Positions 1 to 12,292 of a stretch of 64,000 nt of DNA are shown piece by piece; position 1 is the stretch's first letter; each line of letters opens with the position of its first letter. The DNA lies in the NCBI GenBank assembly GCA_007258455.2, contig VDFB02275597.1, positions 1-64,000 of the forward strand, written 5' to 3'. Origin of the DNA: Sequoia sempervirens (lineage: Eukaryota > Streptophyta > Pinopsida > Cupressales > Cupressaceae). The position numbers and the translations under genes are program-made. Below the pieces are notes generated by a model. It was not told the origin of the DNA. It ran no database searches and worked only from the letters and a program-made list of their open reading frames with translations.

Positions 1-520
1 TTAATTAAATATTTCATTTAATTAATTTCATAAAAGTGATTTAATTAAATAAATCTTATTTAATTAAAAATATCTTATGCTTTCTTTCCAACTCACAATT
101 AGGTATTTTTATTTGATTGTGAAATATTCTCATATCATAATTAAATATTTTATTTAAATATAAAATCTTCTGCTTTTTTCAAAAATTCTGATTAAAGCTT
201 TCTTCTTATCACAAACTTTCTTCTGCTTTTAAAAGCTTAATTAAATATTTTATTTAATTAAGAAAAGTTGAATGTCATCCACAAATAAATAATTGAATTT
301 TTAATTCATTATTTATTAGCTTTTAAATATTTCTTTTATCTTTTTAAAGAAAGATGATTTCTTATCTTCTTATCTTCTTCCTCTTTCATAAAAATAGAAA
401 AATCTTGTTTTAGGTTTTCTTCTATTTTCTCTTCAGTTTCATCCTTCCTCAGCCATTCGATCTGTCAAGAATTATCATAGCCATTGATCATATCAGCCAA
501 TCAGAAGTTTTTGAAAATTC

Positions 521-529
521 TATAAATAC
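521..529 (+). promoter_or_regulatory. TATA box of LTR-type unit 1
   Basis: TATAAATAC lies in a conserved setting (AAAATTC before it, AACCTTTCACAATTC after). The same box recurs at 3421-3429 and 6330-6338 at the same place in each copy, which is what an LTR promoter would show. Confidence 0.5.
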
Positions 530-919
530 AACCTTTCACAATTCATTTAGGGGGTTGATTCTTAAGTATCCTCACTCTGTCAAAATTATTCTTCAAATAT
601 CCTATCTTTCATCCAATCATTCTCCTTCAAACCTTTATCACATTGTTATGCTGCAGAATTGAGCAACCAACATTCCTCCATTATCAACCTTCAAAATCTT
701 GCATTCTTAATATAGTATGCATTTCATTTATATCTCGTTCTTCAGTAGCCTACTTCGTTGAGCTTGGCATTCCAGATCTGAGAGCAACTTGAGCAAAGAC
801 GAAACGCTGGAGATAGAGGACAATAAGACGACTTCGAAGAAACTGCCATTAACAGTTTGCTTATTTCTGTTTTTCTTTTGGTTTCTTTGATTTAATGTTT
901 TATTGATTGTAACAGTCAA

Positions 920-1790
920 ATCAAAACATCATCTACTATTTGTTTTCTATCGCAGAAAGCAAATTTATCAATAAATTTATCAAATATCATCTACTATTTG
1001 TTTCTAGACGCAGAAGTTTCAAATTTATCAATCCTATCAAAATATCATCTACCATTTGTTTTCTATCATGCAGCTTTCACCGTGACACAAATCGACAAAA
1101 CATCATCTACTATTTGTTTCTATCGAGGTAAAGAAAATTCTATCAATAGTCCTATCAAAACATCATCTTACTTTCATTTGTTTCTCATCGAGGAAAAGAA
1201 AATTTATCAAAAAATCAAAATATCATCTACTTCATTTGTTTCTATACTCCAGTAAAGCAAATTTATCAAATAAAATTCTATCAAAACATCATCATCTACT
1301 ATTTGTTTCTATCGCAGAAGCAAATTTATCAAATTCCCATCAAAACATCATCTGATTTTCATTTGTTTCTATCGCTAGAAAGCAAATTTCTATCACAATA
1401 AAATTTATCAAAATATCATCTACTATTTTATTTTCTATCGCAAAAGCAAATCTACTAACAAATTTATCAAAATATCATCTATTATTTGTTTTCTATCGCA
1501 GTAAAGTAAATTTATCAATTTATCAAAATATCATCTACTATTTGTTTTCTATCGCAGAAGCAGTAAATTTATCGTAAGAGTCCTATCAATCATCTACTAT
1601 TTGTTTTCTATCGCAGAAAGCACATTTATCAACAGTCCTATCAAAACATCATCTACTATTTGTTTTCTATCGCAGAAAGCAATTTTATCAGCAGTCCTAT
1701 CAATCATCTACTATTTGTTTTCTATCACAGAAAGCAAATTTATTAGTAGTCCTATTAATCATCTACTCTTTATTTTTCATACAGGGGAAA
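920..1790. repeat. Minisatellite, about 59-bp period, in unit 1
   Basis: There are roughly 15 imperfect copies of a unit containing CATCATCTACTATTTG, TTTTCTATCGCAGAAAGC and AAATTTATCAA. Copy length varies from about 45 to 60 bp through small indels. In places the array is open in one frame and would give peptide repeats. Copies of the frame break often, so I treat it as non-coding. Confidence 0.85.
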
Positions 1791-2595
1791 CAAAGTTATC
1801 AACCATCTACTCTTTGATTTCTATTTTTGGAAACAAAGTTATCAATCAGATTTTCTATCCATATCAACATGATGACACACCCATTTTTATATCTATTGAC
1901 CAAAGAAGCAATAAAAACATCATCATTTTTACATATTGTGTTGCTCTAGGGATATGTCGCTCCCAACAATGACAACACTATCAACATCATCAATCAATCA
2001 ATCAATCAACGATTTACAGCTTGACGAGGGCAATGTCTTGTTTGTTTTTGTATCATTTGTGCATGCTTGCTTGCTTGCTTGTGTGTGTTATCATTTTATC
2101 TTGCATTTGTATCAGATCCATATCATTCCAGCTAATATTCATATCTTGTGTGTGTTGGAATATCTTTTTGCATTATCCTTTGCATATAAGGTCACATAAT
2201 ACCTTTTGTGCATTAGGACTTTAATGCTCTAAGTTTACTTCCTCATACATCTAGACAAGGTTGTATTACGCTGGGGCACGAGACACATCATCACCTTGGT
2301 CCTTATACCTTGGTGCATAATGTCTAGTGCTATATCAAACATCATGGTTGCTCACTTTCATTGCAGCATAGCGCATCCTTTCATCTCCTTCATCCACATT
2401 CTCTCTTGCATCATTCAACTTATCCCTCCTTTATCATTTCATTTCATTTCGAGAGAATACCTGTGTTTGTCCAACCCACCTATCCTCCCGAGGGGGCATC
2501 ATCATCAATATCAAAAATCAGAAACTTCTTAGGGGCAAAATTTTTATTTTCTTTGAAGTAATATGTTTCACACATCACTTCAAAGAGGGGCAAAA

Positions 2596-5513
2596 TGTAT
2601 ATGCATAAAAATCGTCATGTCTATAATCCTGGCAATTAATTAAATATTTATTATTTAATTATTTCTTCTAAGGTCCTCTACATATGATTAAATTTATTTT
2701 ATTTAATTATCTTCATATGTCCACTTAATTAATTAAATAAATACATTCTATTTATTTATCTTCATATGTCCACTTAATTAATTAAATAAATACATTCTAT
2801 TTATTTAAATTAATTATCATTGTTTGAATTTAAATTAAATCTTTTGATTTAATTAAGTTTAAATATTTTCTCTTTCTTCTATTTTTAATTCTTCTTCTAA
2901 TTAATTAAATATTTCATTTAATTAATTTCATAAAAGTGATTTAATTAAATAAATCTTATTTAATTAAAAATATCTTATGCTTTCTTTCCAACTCACAATT
3001 AGGTATTTTTATTTGATTGTGAACTATTCTCATATCATAATTAAATATTTTATTTAAATATAAAATCTTCTGCTTTTTTCAAAAATTCTGATTAAAGCTT
3101 TCTTCTTATCACAAACTTTCTTCTGCTTTTAAAAGCTTAATTAAATATTTTATTTAATTAAGAAAAGTTGAATGTCATCCACAAATAAATAATTGAATTT
3201 TTAATTCATTATTTATTAGCTTTTAAATATTTCTTTTATCTTTTTAAAGAAAGATGATTTCTTATCTTCTTATCTTCTTCTTCTTTCATAAAAATAGAAA
3301 AATCTTGTTTTAGGTTTTCTTCTATTTTCTCTTCAGTTTCATCCTTCCTCAGCCATTCGATCTGTCAAGAATTATCATAGCCATTGATCATATCAACCAA
3401 TCAGAAGTTTTTGAAAATTCTATAAATACAACCTTTCACAATTCATTTAGGGGGTTGATTCTTAAGTATCCTCACTCTGTCAAAATTATTCTTCAAATAT
3501 CCTATCTTTCATCCAATCATTCTCCTTCAAACCTTTATCACACTGTTATGCTGCAGAATTGAGCAACCAACATTCCTCCATTATCAACCTTCAAAATCTT
3601 GCATTCTTAATATAGTATGCATTTCATTTATATCTCGTTCTTCAGTAGCCTACTTCGTTGAGCTTGGCATTCCAGATCTGAGAGCAACTTGAGCAAAGAC
3701 GAAACGCTTGAGATAGAGGACAATAAGACGACTTCAAAGAAACTGCCATTAACAGTTTGCTTATTTCTGTTTTTCTTTTGGTTTCTTTGATTTAATGTTT
3801 TATTGATTGTAACAGTCAAATCAAAACATCATCTACTATTTGTTTTCTATCGCAGAAAGCAAATTTTACTTCAAATAAATTTAATAAAATATCATCTACT
3901 ATTTGTTTTCTATCGCAGTAAAGCAAATTTATCAACAACTTATCAAAATATCATCTTACTATTTGTTTCTATCGCAGAAGCAAATTTACTCTCAATAAAT
4001 TCTATCAAAATATCATCTACTATTTGTTTCTATCGCAGTAAAGCAAATTTATCAATAGTCCTATCAAAAACATCATCTTACTATTTGTTTCTATCGCAGT
4101 AAAGAAATTTATCAAAAATCAAAATATCATCTAGCTATTTGTTTTCTATATCGCAGAAAAGCAAATTTATCAATAAATTTATCAAAATATCATCTTACTA
4201 TTTGTTTCTATCAGCAGAAGCAAATTTATCAACAAATTTATCAAAACATTCTCATCTACTTTCATTTGTTTCTATTGCGTAAAGCAACTTATCACAATGC
4301 AAATTTATCAAAACATCATCTTACTATTTGTTTTCTATCGCAGAAAGCAAATTTATCAACAGTCCTCAAAACATCATCTATTATTTGTTTTCTATCGCAG
4401 AAAGCAAATTTATCAACAGTCCTATCAAAACATCATCTACTATTTGTTTTCTATCGCAGAAAGCAAATTTATCAGTAGTCCTATCAATCATCTACTATTT
4501 GTTTTCTATCGCAGAAAGCAAATTTATCAACAGTCCTATCAAAACATTATCTACTATTTGTTTTCTATCGCAGAAAGCAATTTTAGCAGCAGTCCTATCA
4601 ATCATCTACTATTTGTTTTCTATTGCAGAAAGCAAATTTATTAGTAGTCCTATTAATCATCTACTCTTTGTTTTTCATACAGGGGAAACAAAGTTCTCAA
4701 CCATCTACTCTTTGATTTCTATTTTGGGAAACAAAGTTATCAATCAGATTTTCTATCCATATCAACATGATGACACACCCATTTTTATATCTATTGACCA
4801 AAGAAGCAATAAAAACATCATCATTTTTACATATTGTGTTGCTCTAGGGATATGTCGCTCCCAACAATGACAACACTATCAACATCATCAATCAATCAAT
4901 CAATCAACGATTTACAGCTTGACGAGGGCAATGTCTTGTTTGTTTTTGTATCATTTGTGCATGCTTGCTTGCTTGCTTGTGTGTGTTATCATTTTATCTT
5001 GCATTTAGGACAAATCCATATCATTCCAGCTTAATATTCATATCTTGTGTATGTTGGAGTAGCTTTTTGCATTATCCTTTGCATCTAAGGTCACATAATA
5101 CCTTTTGTGCATTAGGATTTTAATGCTCTAAGCCTCTTTCCTCATACGTCTAGACAAGGTTGTATTACGCTAGGGTACGAGACACATCGTCACCTTGGTC
5201 CTTATATCTTGGTGCATAACGTCTAGTGCTATATCCAACATCATGGTTGCTCATCTTTTATTGCAGCATAATGTATCATTCATCTCCTTCATCCATTCTC
5301 TTTGCATCATCCTAATACTCCATCCTTATTTGGCTTCGTAGAGCCTACCGCTTGTCTTAACCCATCCTCACAGGGGTACTACTATTCCATCATCATCCTA
5401 TCTTTATATTTATTATCCATTTTTTCTCTATCTGATGTTTTAATCTCTTTGAAATGATGTTACTGGCCATAAATCTCTATCATCTCTCAATATCACTTCA
5501 AAGAGGGGCAAAA
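2596..5513 (+). repeat. Unit 2 of 2.9-kb tandem LTR-type repeat
   Basis: This complete unit starts at TGTATATGCATAAA directly after a purine tract and ends at the next purine tract (5500-5513), which is followed by TGTATACGCATAAA. The order matches unit 1: AT-rich palindromic part, TATA box 3421-3429, minisatellite (about 3820-4680), spacer, purine tract. The period is about 2918 bp. The structure LTR-interior-LTR-interior-LTR is what recombination between LTRs of tandem copies would leave. Non-autonomous element is my inference, because no protein domain is visible. Confidence 0.75.
3820..4680. repeat. Minisatellite, about 59-bp period, in unit 2
   Basis: This is the same repeat family as at 920-1790, with a similar total length but a different order and spacing of copies in its first half. 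The last copies (about 4330-4640) are the most regular, and they keep one frame open for 180 codons through to 4870. The array has changed faster than the flanking unit sequence. Confidence 0.85.
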
Positions 5514-6800
5514 TGTATACGCATAAAATGGTCATGTCTATAATCCTGGCAATTAATTAAATATTTATTATTTAATTAATTTCTTCTAAAATCCTCTACA
5601 TATGATTAAATTTAATTAATTTAATTATATTGTTCATTCATCTTATTCTTCCTTTGTAATTAAATAAATTTATTATTTTCATATGTCCATTTAATTATTT
5701 AAATAAATACATTCTATTTATTTAAATTAATAATCACTGTTTGAATTTAAATTAAATCTTTTGATTTAATTAAATTTAAATATCCCTTTTCTTCTATTTT
5801 AATTTCTTCTTCTAATTAATTAAATGTTTCATTTAATTAATTTCATAAAAGTGATTTAATTAAATAAATTTTATTTAATTATAAATATCTTATGCTTTCC
5901 AAATCACAATTCTTTTAGGTGTTTTTATTTAATTGTGCAATCTTCTCATATCATAATTAAATATTTTATTTAAATATGAGATCTTTTGCTTTTTCAAAAA
6001 CCTGATTAAAGCTTTCTTCTTATCACAAACTTTCTTCTGCTTTTAAAAGCTTAATTAAATATTTTATTTAATTAAGAAAAGCTGAATATCCTCCACAAAT
6101 AAATAATTGAATTTTTAATTCATTATTTATTAGCTTTTAAATATTTCTTTTATCTTTTTAAAGAAAGATGATTTCTTATCTTCTTATCTTTCATCTTCCA
6201 TAATAGAAAAATCTTGATTTTAGGGTTCTTTTATTTTCTCTTCAATTTCATCTTTCTTCAACCGTTCGATCTACCAGGAATTATCACAACCGTTAATCGA
6301 GACAACCAATCGGAAGCTTTTGAAAAATCTATAAATACAACCTCTCACAATTCATTTAGGAGGTTGATTCTTAGGTATCCTCACTCTGTCAAAATCATTC
6401 TGGAATCTTCCATCTTTCATCCACCATTCTTCTTCAAAACCTTTATCACATTGTTATGCTGTAGAATTGAGCAACCAACATTCCTTCTCTACAATCAACC
6501 TTCGAAATCTTGCATCCTTGTGCAGGTGGAGAAGAGCCATGGAGATCAATCAACACTAGTTTGAAAATCGGTTTGCATGTTATTTGTTTACTATTTTTTT
6601 ATTTTTCATTCTAGTTTGTACTTCATGGTGCTTGATAGGATTTAATTTGTTTATTTTCTTCAATGCAATTTAAACTCTTTGATTTTATTTAAACCTATCT
6701 ACACAATGCTCTCCTCCTTTCTTTTTCATTCTATCCTCACTTCATTGCTCATGTAAACCTTTTATCCTTGCATGTGTTGAGGATTAGCTCTCAACACACG
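5514..6800 (+). repeat. Third, diverged copy of the LTR-type block
   Basis: It starts TGTATACGCATAAA after the purine tract of unit 2 and follows the LTR-like part of units 1 and 2 to about 6510, with a TATA box at 6330-6338. It is clearly more diverged than units 1 and 2 are from each other. After a candidate splice acceptor (TTGTGCAG, ending about 6524) the sequence is different from that in units 1 and 2, with no minisatellite. The right border is not sharp; I place it near an inverted TTGAGGATTAGC/CTCAACAC sequence at about 6780-6800. Confidence 0.55.
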
Positions 6801-6829
6801 GGCATCACACACACCCCCTCACTGGGATA

Positions 6830-7817
6830 CCCATCCTTAGCAAGCTTCACTTCATACTAATACTTGCAACCTTTGGTTACATATTGGTCGCTTATACCTT
6901 CACTCCCTCAAATTTGCACACCATCCATCTTTAATCTACTTCCAACCTGCTTGATAGTCTTCAATCCAAATGTTTTGTTGAATCTATTGGAAAGGTACAC
7001 CAATCATCTCATTTCCTTTACTTCTATCAGGATTTTCAAATCTCTCGCCCATGTTCTCACACACTCTTCCTATATGCCTGTGTCGTTACCTCCTTCAATC
7101 ACATCTAACTGTTTGTGCACCCCATATGTTGCAATCCATTTCTATACTTGAATTTGTAACTATCTTCTTTACCATGTGATCCTCTTAATGTTTTTAATTT
7201 ATGGCGATGCTCTTGCATCAAAAAATCAAACAAGAGATGAGGATAAGGATGAAGACTTGAGATAATTGGAAAATCAATAGATTCAACTCAACTACAAAAT
7301 ATAAATTTTCCATTTCGATTCATGAAGAGATAATATTGATTTATCCATTTATTTGATGGATTAATGTGCATATGAAGTTTCCAATTTGTGGATTGAGTTA
7401 ACTGAAGAATGAAAATTAAGTTTCTAAAATGAAGAAGAGTTAACTTGTGAGAGAAGATTGAGATTCTAAATTAAGACTAAGTTAACTAATAAGTGATGAT
7501 GGAGTTGACTGAAGAGATAAAAATGGAAATTATTTTTAAAAATGGAAATTAGATCATATTTAATTAAATAATAAAATATTATTTAATTAAATGGATAAAT
7601 GGGAATTGTTAATTAAAAAGTGATTTGTAACATGATAAATAGATAATTAATTCTCATTTAGTTAAATAATAAAATATTATTTAATTAAATGAATAATGAG
7701 ATTAAGTGGGAAATAATTGTTATTTAATAAATAATATTATGTGATGTGATAAATGGTAAATTAATAATGATGACATAATGAAAACTAAGATTTGATGGAA
7801 TAATTTAGGTGTCTACA
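6830..7817 (-). repeat. LTR-like block, minus orientation
   Basis: Read on the minus strand, this begins TGTAGACACCTAAATTATTCC at 7817 and contains AT-rich palindromes of the TTTAATTAAATAATA type (7550-7760). TG start plus AT-rich 5' part resembles an LTR. I found no second copy, no primer site and no clear lower border, so this may be a solo or truncated LTR. No gene is visible. Confidence 0.4.
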
Positions 7818-8029
7818 ATATCTTTTGAACCATTATAAGCAGCAATGTGTAAAATAATTACATGAGCTTAAACAGTTGAGCATAAGTACAAACTAATATG
7901 AGAACTAATTCTTTAAGCTTAAATAGTTTGTGAGCTCATCAAGGATGAGGGAATGATATTCAAATATTTTTGAGAGGTATGAATGCTCATATTAGTGGTG
8001 GCATCTAGGTATTTGAACAAAAATAATTG

Positions 8030-8860
8030 GATGTTATAGTGGAAAATACTATATTAATTGAGGAAAATGTGGCTAGAGGTCCTGGCAACTAAATGGGAGT
8101 GTAAGCAATGATTTTGTCTCAATTGTGATTTAGGACACAATGTTCCCAATATCAACCAATAGGATCCTTCAAGACACATTTAGCACCTTTCAGCCCCACT
8201 CAAAAACAACAAAGGAAAAATCCTCCACATTCCTATCAAAGTTGGTAGAGTTCAAGTAGATGTAACCAAAGGGATCAAGGGATATAGTGTGCCAAGATAT
8301 TTTAGTCTAGGCCATCAATCCAAAGTGGTCAACCTAACCCTAGACATTCAAGCTTTCAATAGTCAAGTACACCTTCTTCAGCACTAATTTGAGTTAGAGG
8401 ACCATATTACACTTGCAACCGACAAGGTCACTATGCAAATTCTTGTCATCAAAGATCTATGGTGGTTAGTGGATGGGATTATGAAGATTTTGAGTTGGGG
8501 GTTAGGGATGTTGGTAAGTCCCACAGAGTATTTGTAGCAGTGAAATACTATTGGGAAAAGTGCTAAGGCATTGTTTTAAAAACCTTAGATGCATTGAATT
8601 AGGTTCATATTTCCATATTATTTTATTCTTGTGCCTTAGACTCTTTCATTTTCCCATCCCTAGTGGTGTGTTGTGCGGTTATGGTTGCAAGTTAGGATGA
8701 TAAGTGATAGGTAGAATCGATCAGAGAAAAGGTGACATTAGAATATCTAATTTGTCATTGTAGGTTGCATATGTGAGTAGAGGAAGCATGGATTGGGATG
8801 TGTGGCTACATGGTTCACATTTTCTTGTTGACGCTTCAAAAAACTTGTGTGGAGACTCTG
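8030..8860 (+). pseudogene. Ty3/gypsy gag-protease fragment, decayed
   Basis: One plus-strand frame holds a retroviral-type zinc knuckle at about 8404-8453 (YYTCNRQGHYANSC; the first Cys of CX2CX4HX4C is Tyr). The same frame carries a protease remnant at 8612-8665 (SILFYSCALDSFI), where gypsy elements of the del type have D-S-G-A followed by DSFISP. Here the catalytic Asp is Tyr and Gly is Cys, so the protease would be dead. Knuckle and protease are spaced as in gypsy Gag-Pol, and the frame is kept between them despite stop codons. No reverse transcriptase follows. Assignment to del/Tekay-like gypsy rests on motif similarity only. Confidence 0.6.
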
Positions 8861-9019
8861 AAAATGTAATGTAATCTTTCTCTTGAGATAATACGTTAAG
8901 TGTGTAAGTGTCATGAATACCTTTTTTTGCAAATTTTACTCTCATGAGGGTTGTGTGGAAATGATTTATCACTATAAATTTATTTTCAACTAATAACTTT
9001 TTCAATTAGAAGAGTCCAC

Positions 9020-10080
9020 AAGATGCAAATGTAACATCACTTTGTTGCTAATTTATAAAATAAATGATTATTTGGAAAACAACTATTTTTGCCACTTCTA
9101 CTCACATAAATATTTTTTAAAAAAATTAAAAATACCCTTCTTACAAATATAAAATGAGTTTTCAAAAATATAATTCACAAAGAAGAAAAGACAAAATTCA
9201 AGATTTGGAACATCACTAAACTCACACAACTAAGCATATGACTATAGTTCATTGGCTTTTCCAAAGAAGAATTTTCAAGTTTGTCACTTCTATCAAGGGG
9301 CGATCATGGATTTTTTGTGATCATAACCAACTTTCCATGATAGATAATAATTTCATAATGGTTACATTTTCACCATCTATAAATTGACAATTTTTCCAAA
9401 GTCAACATATAGTTTTTAAGATCTTCCAACACACTAAACCCTACACTTGGATATCCTATACCACCATAAACATTTTCTAGCATACATCCTCTATTTGAAA
9501 TCACCAATGAGAAAAAATAAGACTTTATAGATCACAACTCCCCAATTAGAGATATGTTGGTCTCTAAAATCTTAAACTCAATGGATGAGGGTCAAAGAAC
9601 CCTCAACTAATGACAAATGGCATATCATCTTACACCACAATATATTGTAGTCCAAATTTTAGTATAATTTTTCCTCCAAGTTTTCTAATCATACAATAAA
9701 AATTTGTTTGAACATGGAGTAAAATTTTAACATTAGTTTTCTTGAAAGAAAGAATTTTTGTGTTGCCACTAGTCTGCTCATTAAAATTTCGGATCTTGGA
9801 AGACTATTTTTTTTTCATTAAGAGAATACAACATGAATTATTTTTCATTCTTGATGACTTGGTAATTTTTCCCTCCTATATAGTGTTGTCTTTCAATCAT
9901 ACATGTAGAGGCTTTTAAAGACAAATCCAAAAATATCCATAGATCTACTACAATCACATTAACAAGTTTAGATCCAATAGAAAACCTCAATCTACTTGCT
10001 TATCAACTAGTATTTGTGTAACTTATATTTAATCCAACCCAAACTACAGTGCTTGGGGTGTTGAAAAGTTTTCAAACCAA
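9020..10080. other. No confident feature; probable decayed minus-strand retroelement
   Basis: The sequence is AT-rich with no open frame of note. It continues downstream of the minus-strand protease remnant at 10080-10265, so it may be further pol sequence of that element, but I could not read any domain in it. Confidence 0.3.
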
Positions 10081-10265
10081 TTCCATCTACCAAACATTGT
10101 GCAATCTAGTTAGTTAGCATGAATCAAACAAAAGTTCAATTTTAATACAATTGACATAGGTCTTAATGTTAAACAATGCTTATCTTTCCATCAATCCAAT
10201 ATTTTCAATAGTGGATTTACATTTAGCCCCAAGTACAAAAATGCATTCAATCTCCTTTATTGCAT
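10080..10265 (-). pseudogene. Protease remnant of old minus-strand retroelement
   Basis: The minus-strand frame reads EIECIFVLGAKC, then KTYVNCIK, then ELLFDSC with a stop right after. Many plant retroelements have a short Y-V-N-G-I-K stretch followed by LFDSGSQ at this place, so the last motif is the protease active site with Gly changed to Cys. The frame joins the gag part at 13614-14400 across the inserted element F (reading NAI-KEIECIF), which supports one older element split by F. Confidence 0.5.
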
Positions 10266-10269
10266 TTTT

Positions 10270-10631
10270 TGTTAAGAACCTCAATACAAAATATAGAGAT
10301 ATGCAATATATTAAAAATTGACCAAACTCTTAAGGTAGGGAAACACCATATAATAGAAAATTTAAAGGAGCCAAACTTCTAATGCCACTTCAAGGGGACA
10401 ATCCTCCCAATAGAGTATACACTCTAAGAATAATCTCTAAGATGCTTTCTATTTGGGAAATCATTATCATATATAGTCTTCATAAAGACAACTACTACTA
10501 GCTCATTCATGTGGTATAAATACTCTATTCTAACTAGTGGGATGAGTTACAAAGCATATATGCCCACACCTTTATTTATTACTACCACATCTTTTAAATA
10601 TTACCTAATACATCATAATTTTATGTCCCTA
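10270..10631 (-). repeat. Element F, LTR copy (3' side on minus strand)
   Basis: This is about 362 bp and aligns along its length with 13256-13613. Read on the plus strand both begin TGTTAAGAA; the right copy ends CCCCA. A purine tract (minus: TTTTGAGGGGGGATAAG, about 10638-10660) lies just inside, as expected next to a 3' LTR on the minus strand. Confidence 0.65.
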
Positions 10632-10756
10632 AATAAATTATACTTATCCCCCCTCAAAACATAGGAACAAATGCACAATAGTCAACTACATAGTATGTGA
10701 CAAAATATGAGCTTTATAATAAAATAACTCATTTACATTACATAACAAAAGATATT

Positions 10757-12292
10757 TTCAAAGGTGCATTCAACATGTCGTTAGGCGGGAGCGGGAGCGG
10801 AGTTCAACAAGAAAATATTTTGAATGCAGATGTTGTGAGGGATCGTCTGGGCGTGGCTTTGTAGGGGTTCGGTCTGGATGGTTATGCCCCCCTGCACCTT
10901 CTATGTTGTTGTGTGTTGTTTGTTGTAGGGTCATTTCACACTGCCCTAGGAAGTCATTTTCTAAGGTTGTTTCTAAAGATGGTGCTCGGATTCCTGCTCT
11001 AGCTAGGGATAGGCCTTTGGCCTATGCCCTTGCTTCCCCTATTGTGGTATGTGGACCTGAGGTTACTGAAAATGAGGATTACTATTTGAAGCAGGGTGTG
11101 TTCTGTAGGTTTAACAGCTTGTGGCCCTCCCTTCCCAATCTCCATGATTGGGTTTCCATCTCCTAGAAGCCTATTGTCCCTGGGCAGATTGAACTCTATC
11201 CTAGCGCAAGAGGGTTCTTCTTGGCTACCTTCGCCTCCTCCATGGAGTGTGATTGTTTGTTGGACAGGGGGTGGATGTGGGGTGTTCATTCATTGTCCAT
11301 CAGGCCTTGGTCTCGCTCTTTCAATCCTTGTACAAAGCCGTTGAATACCAAACCAGTTTGGGTCCAACTATTGAATCTCCCTCTCCAGTTTTGGGAGGAT
11401 TCTTGTTATGAAGCTCTTGGTAATGCCATTGGACACTTTTTGAAGGTGGACTCTATGACTCAAGATCTTGGGCATACTATGGTGGCTCATATTTTAGTTG
11501 ATTTGGACATCTCCAAACCACTCCATGGTGATATAGTCTTTTGGTGGAGGACAGACCTTGGAAGCAACTTCTGGACTATCAGGGCCTCCCTTTTCGATGC
11601 AGGAGGTGTTTCTCCATTGGTCATTTGGCCTCTGGTTTCCCTCATGCCCACTGTAAGGGAACTGCTACCTAGTGGAAGGATGCTCTCATAGACAATCTCA
11701 CGGTGGGTTCTCCCTCTTCAAATGATTCTTCTAAGGAGGACAACCCTGCTAATTCTTCCAGGAAGTCTGTGTCTTGCCAGGATCCTCTTCTGGCTATTCC
11801 TTCTATGGAACCATTATTGCCTCAAACTGTTGTTGATGCTCTGGCAAAGCCTGCCCGACCCTCGTTGAATGCTTATGTTGGTCCTTTGGTTTCTCTTGTC
11901 TCCTCTTTTGCATTGTCGGGTGGCTCATTGCTTGTGGTGGCTATTGAGGATCCGCTCCTCTCAACTCGCTTGGTGGACTTTGATTCTGAGTCTTCCTAGT
12001 CTATTGTGTGAAGGAGGAAGAAGGGACTCCCCAAATCTATCACTACTTCATGGCCTAGGGTGAAGGGATTCATATTAGTCCCCTCAAGTTCTAGGGTTGT
12101 CTATTCCTCGTCAGTTGTTCGGCAGTTGCCTGTCAGTTGTTTCTGTGTGTGGAATGTTTCTATTATGTCGGGCCCTAGTGGTTCCTATTTTTTCCTAGTT
12201 CATTCTTGGTTTGAACTAGCTTCTTTTTAGCCCTGAGGGCTTTCTGTGTAAAGGGTACAACACCCTATAAATGTTGCTTACTTAATCAAAAG
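10757..12292 (+). mobile_element. LINE ORF1 fragment (DUF4283 type) with 11-bp target duplication
   Basis: It is flanked by the 11-bp direct repeat CAAAAGATATT (10746-10756 and 12293-12303). The plus strand encodes a DUF4283-type nucleic-acid-binding domain: FCRFNSLWPSLPNLHDWV (11101 on), then RGFFLATF, the WGVHSLSIRPWSRSFNP segment and KPVWVQLLNLPLQFW. A zinc-knuckle remnant (CRRCFSIGHLASGF, about 11603-11644) is reached only by a frameshift and has lost its last Cys. This is ORF1 of a plant L1-type LINE. A stop at about 11164 and the frameshift make it a pseudogene. No endonuclease or reverse transcriptase is present. The 3' end is short (CTTAATCAAAAG) with no long poly-A. Confidence 0.75.
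10903..11691 (+). pseudogene. LINE ORF1 protein (DUF4283/zinc-knuckle), broken
   Basis: ORF1 proteins of plant LINEs bind their own RNA. Frame 10903-11166 gives the N-terminal half of the DUF4283 domain and frame 11221-11691 the C-terminal half (QFWEDSCYEALGNAIGH, then ILVDLDISKPL). They lie in different frames with a stop between them. Past 11590 the coding sense moves to another frame for the knuckle. The Ser/Pro-rich tail (11703-12000) is typical of the region after the knuckle. At least two frameshifts and one stop exclude function. Confidence 0.65.

Larger units (their letters stand above)
1..2595 (+). repeat. Unit 1 of 2.9-kb tandem LTR-type repeat (5' end outside window)
   Basis: This is the first of two near-identical 2.9-kb units; base 1 aligns to base 2901. 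It has an AT-rich part dense in TTAATTAA-type palindromes, a TATA box at 521-529 (TATAAATAC), a minisatellite (about 920-1790), a spacer, and a purine-rich tract (AAAGAGGGGCAAAA) ending just before the next unit's TGTATATGC. A purine tract followed by TG is the usual 3' end of an LTR-retrotransposon interior. I read the unit as LTR plus a short non-coding interior. No gag or pol was found. From 1 to about 2110 it differs from unit 2 by only scattered changes outside the minisatellite. After that point the two diverge strongly. The small ORFs here are minisatellite translations and I do not call them genes. Confidence 0.75.

Noticed and set aside
728..919. Minus-strand 63-codon ORF, duplicated at 3628
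   Set aside because: Its conservation is explained by the recent 2.9-kb duplication; no codon or domain evidence.
920..1790. CRISPR-like array
   Set aside because: Copies are contiguous, variable in length and without unique spacers, and the context is a plant genome.
4328..4870. 180-codon ORF as a gene
   Set aside because: It is the translation of minisatellite copies and the flanking repeat; the corresponding frame in unit 1 is broken differently.
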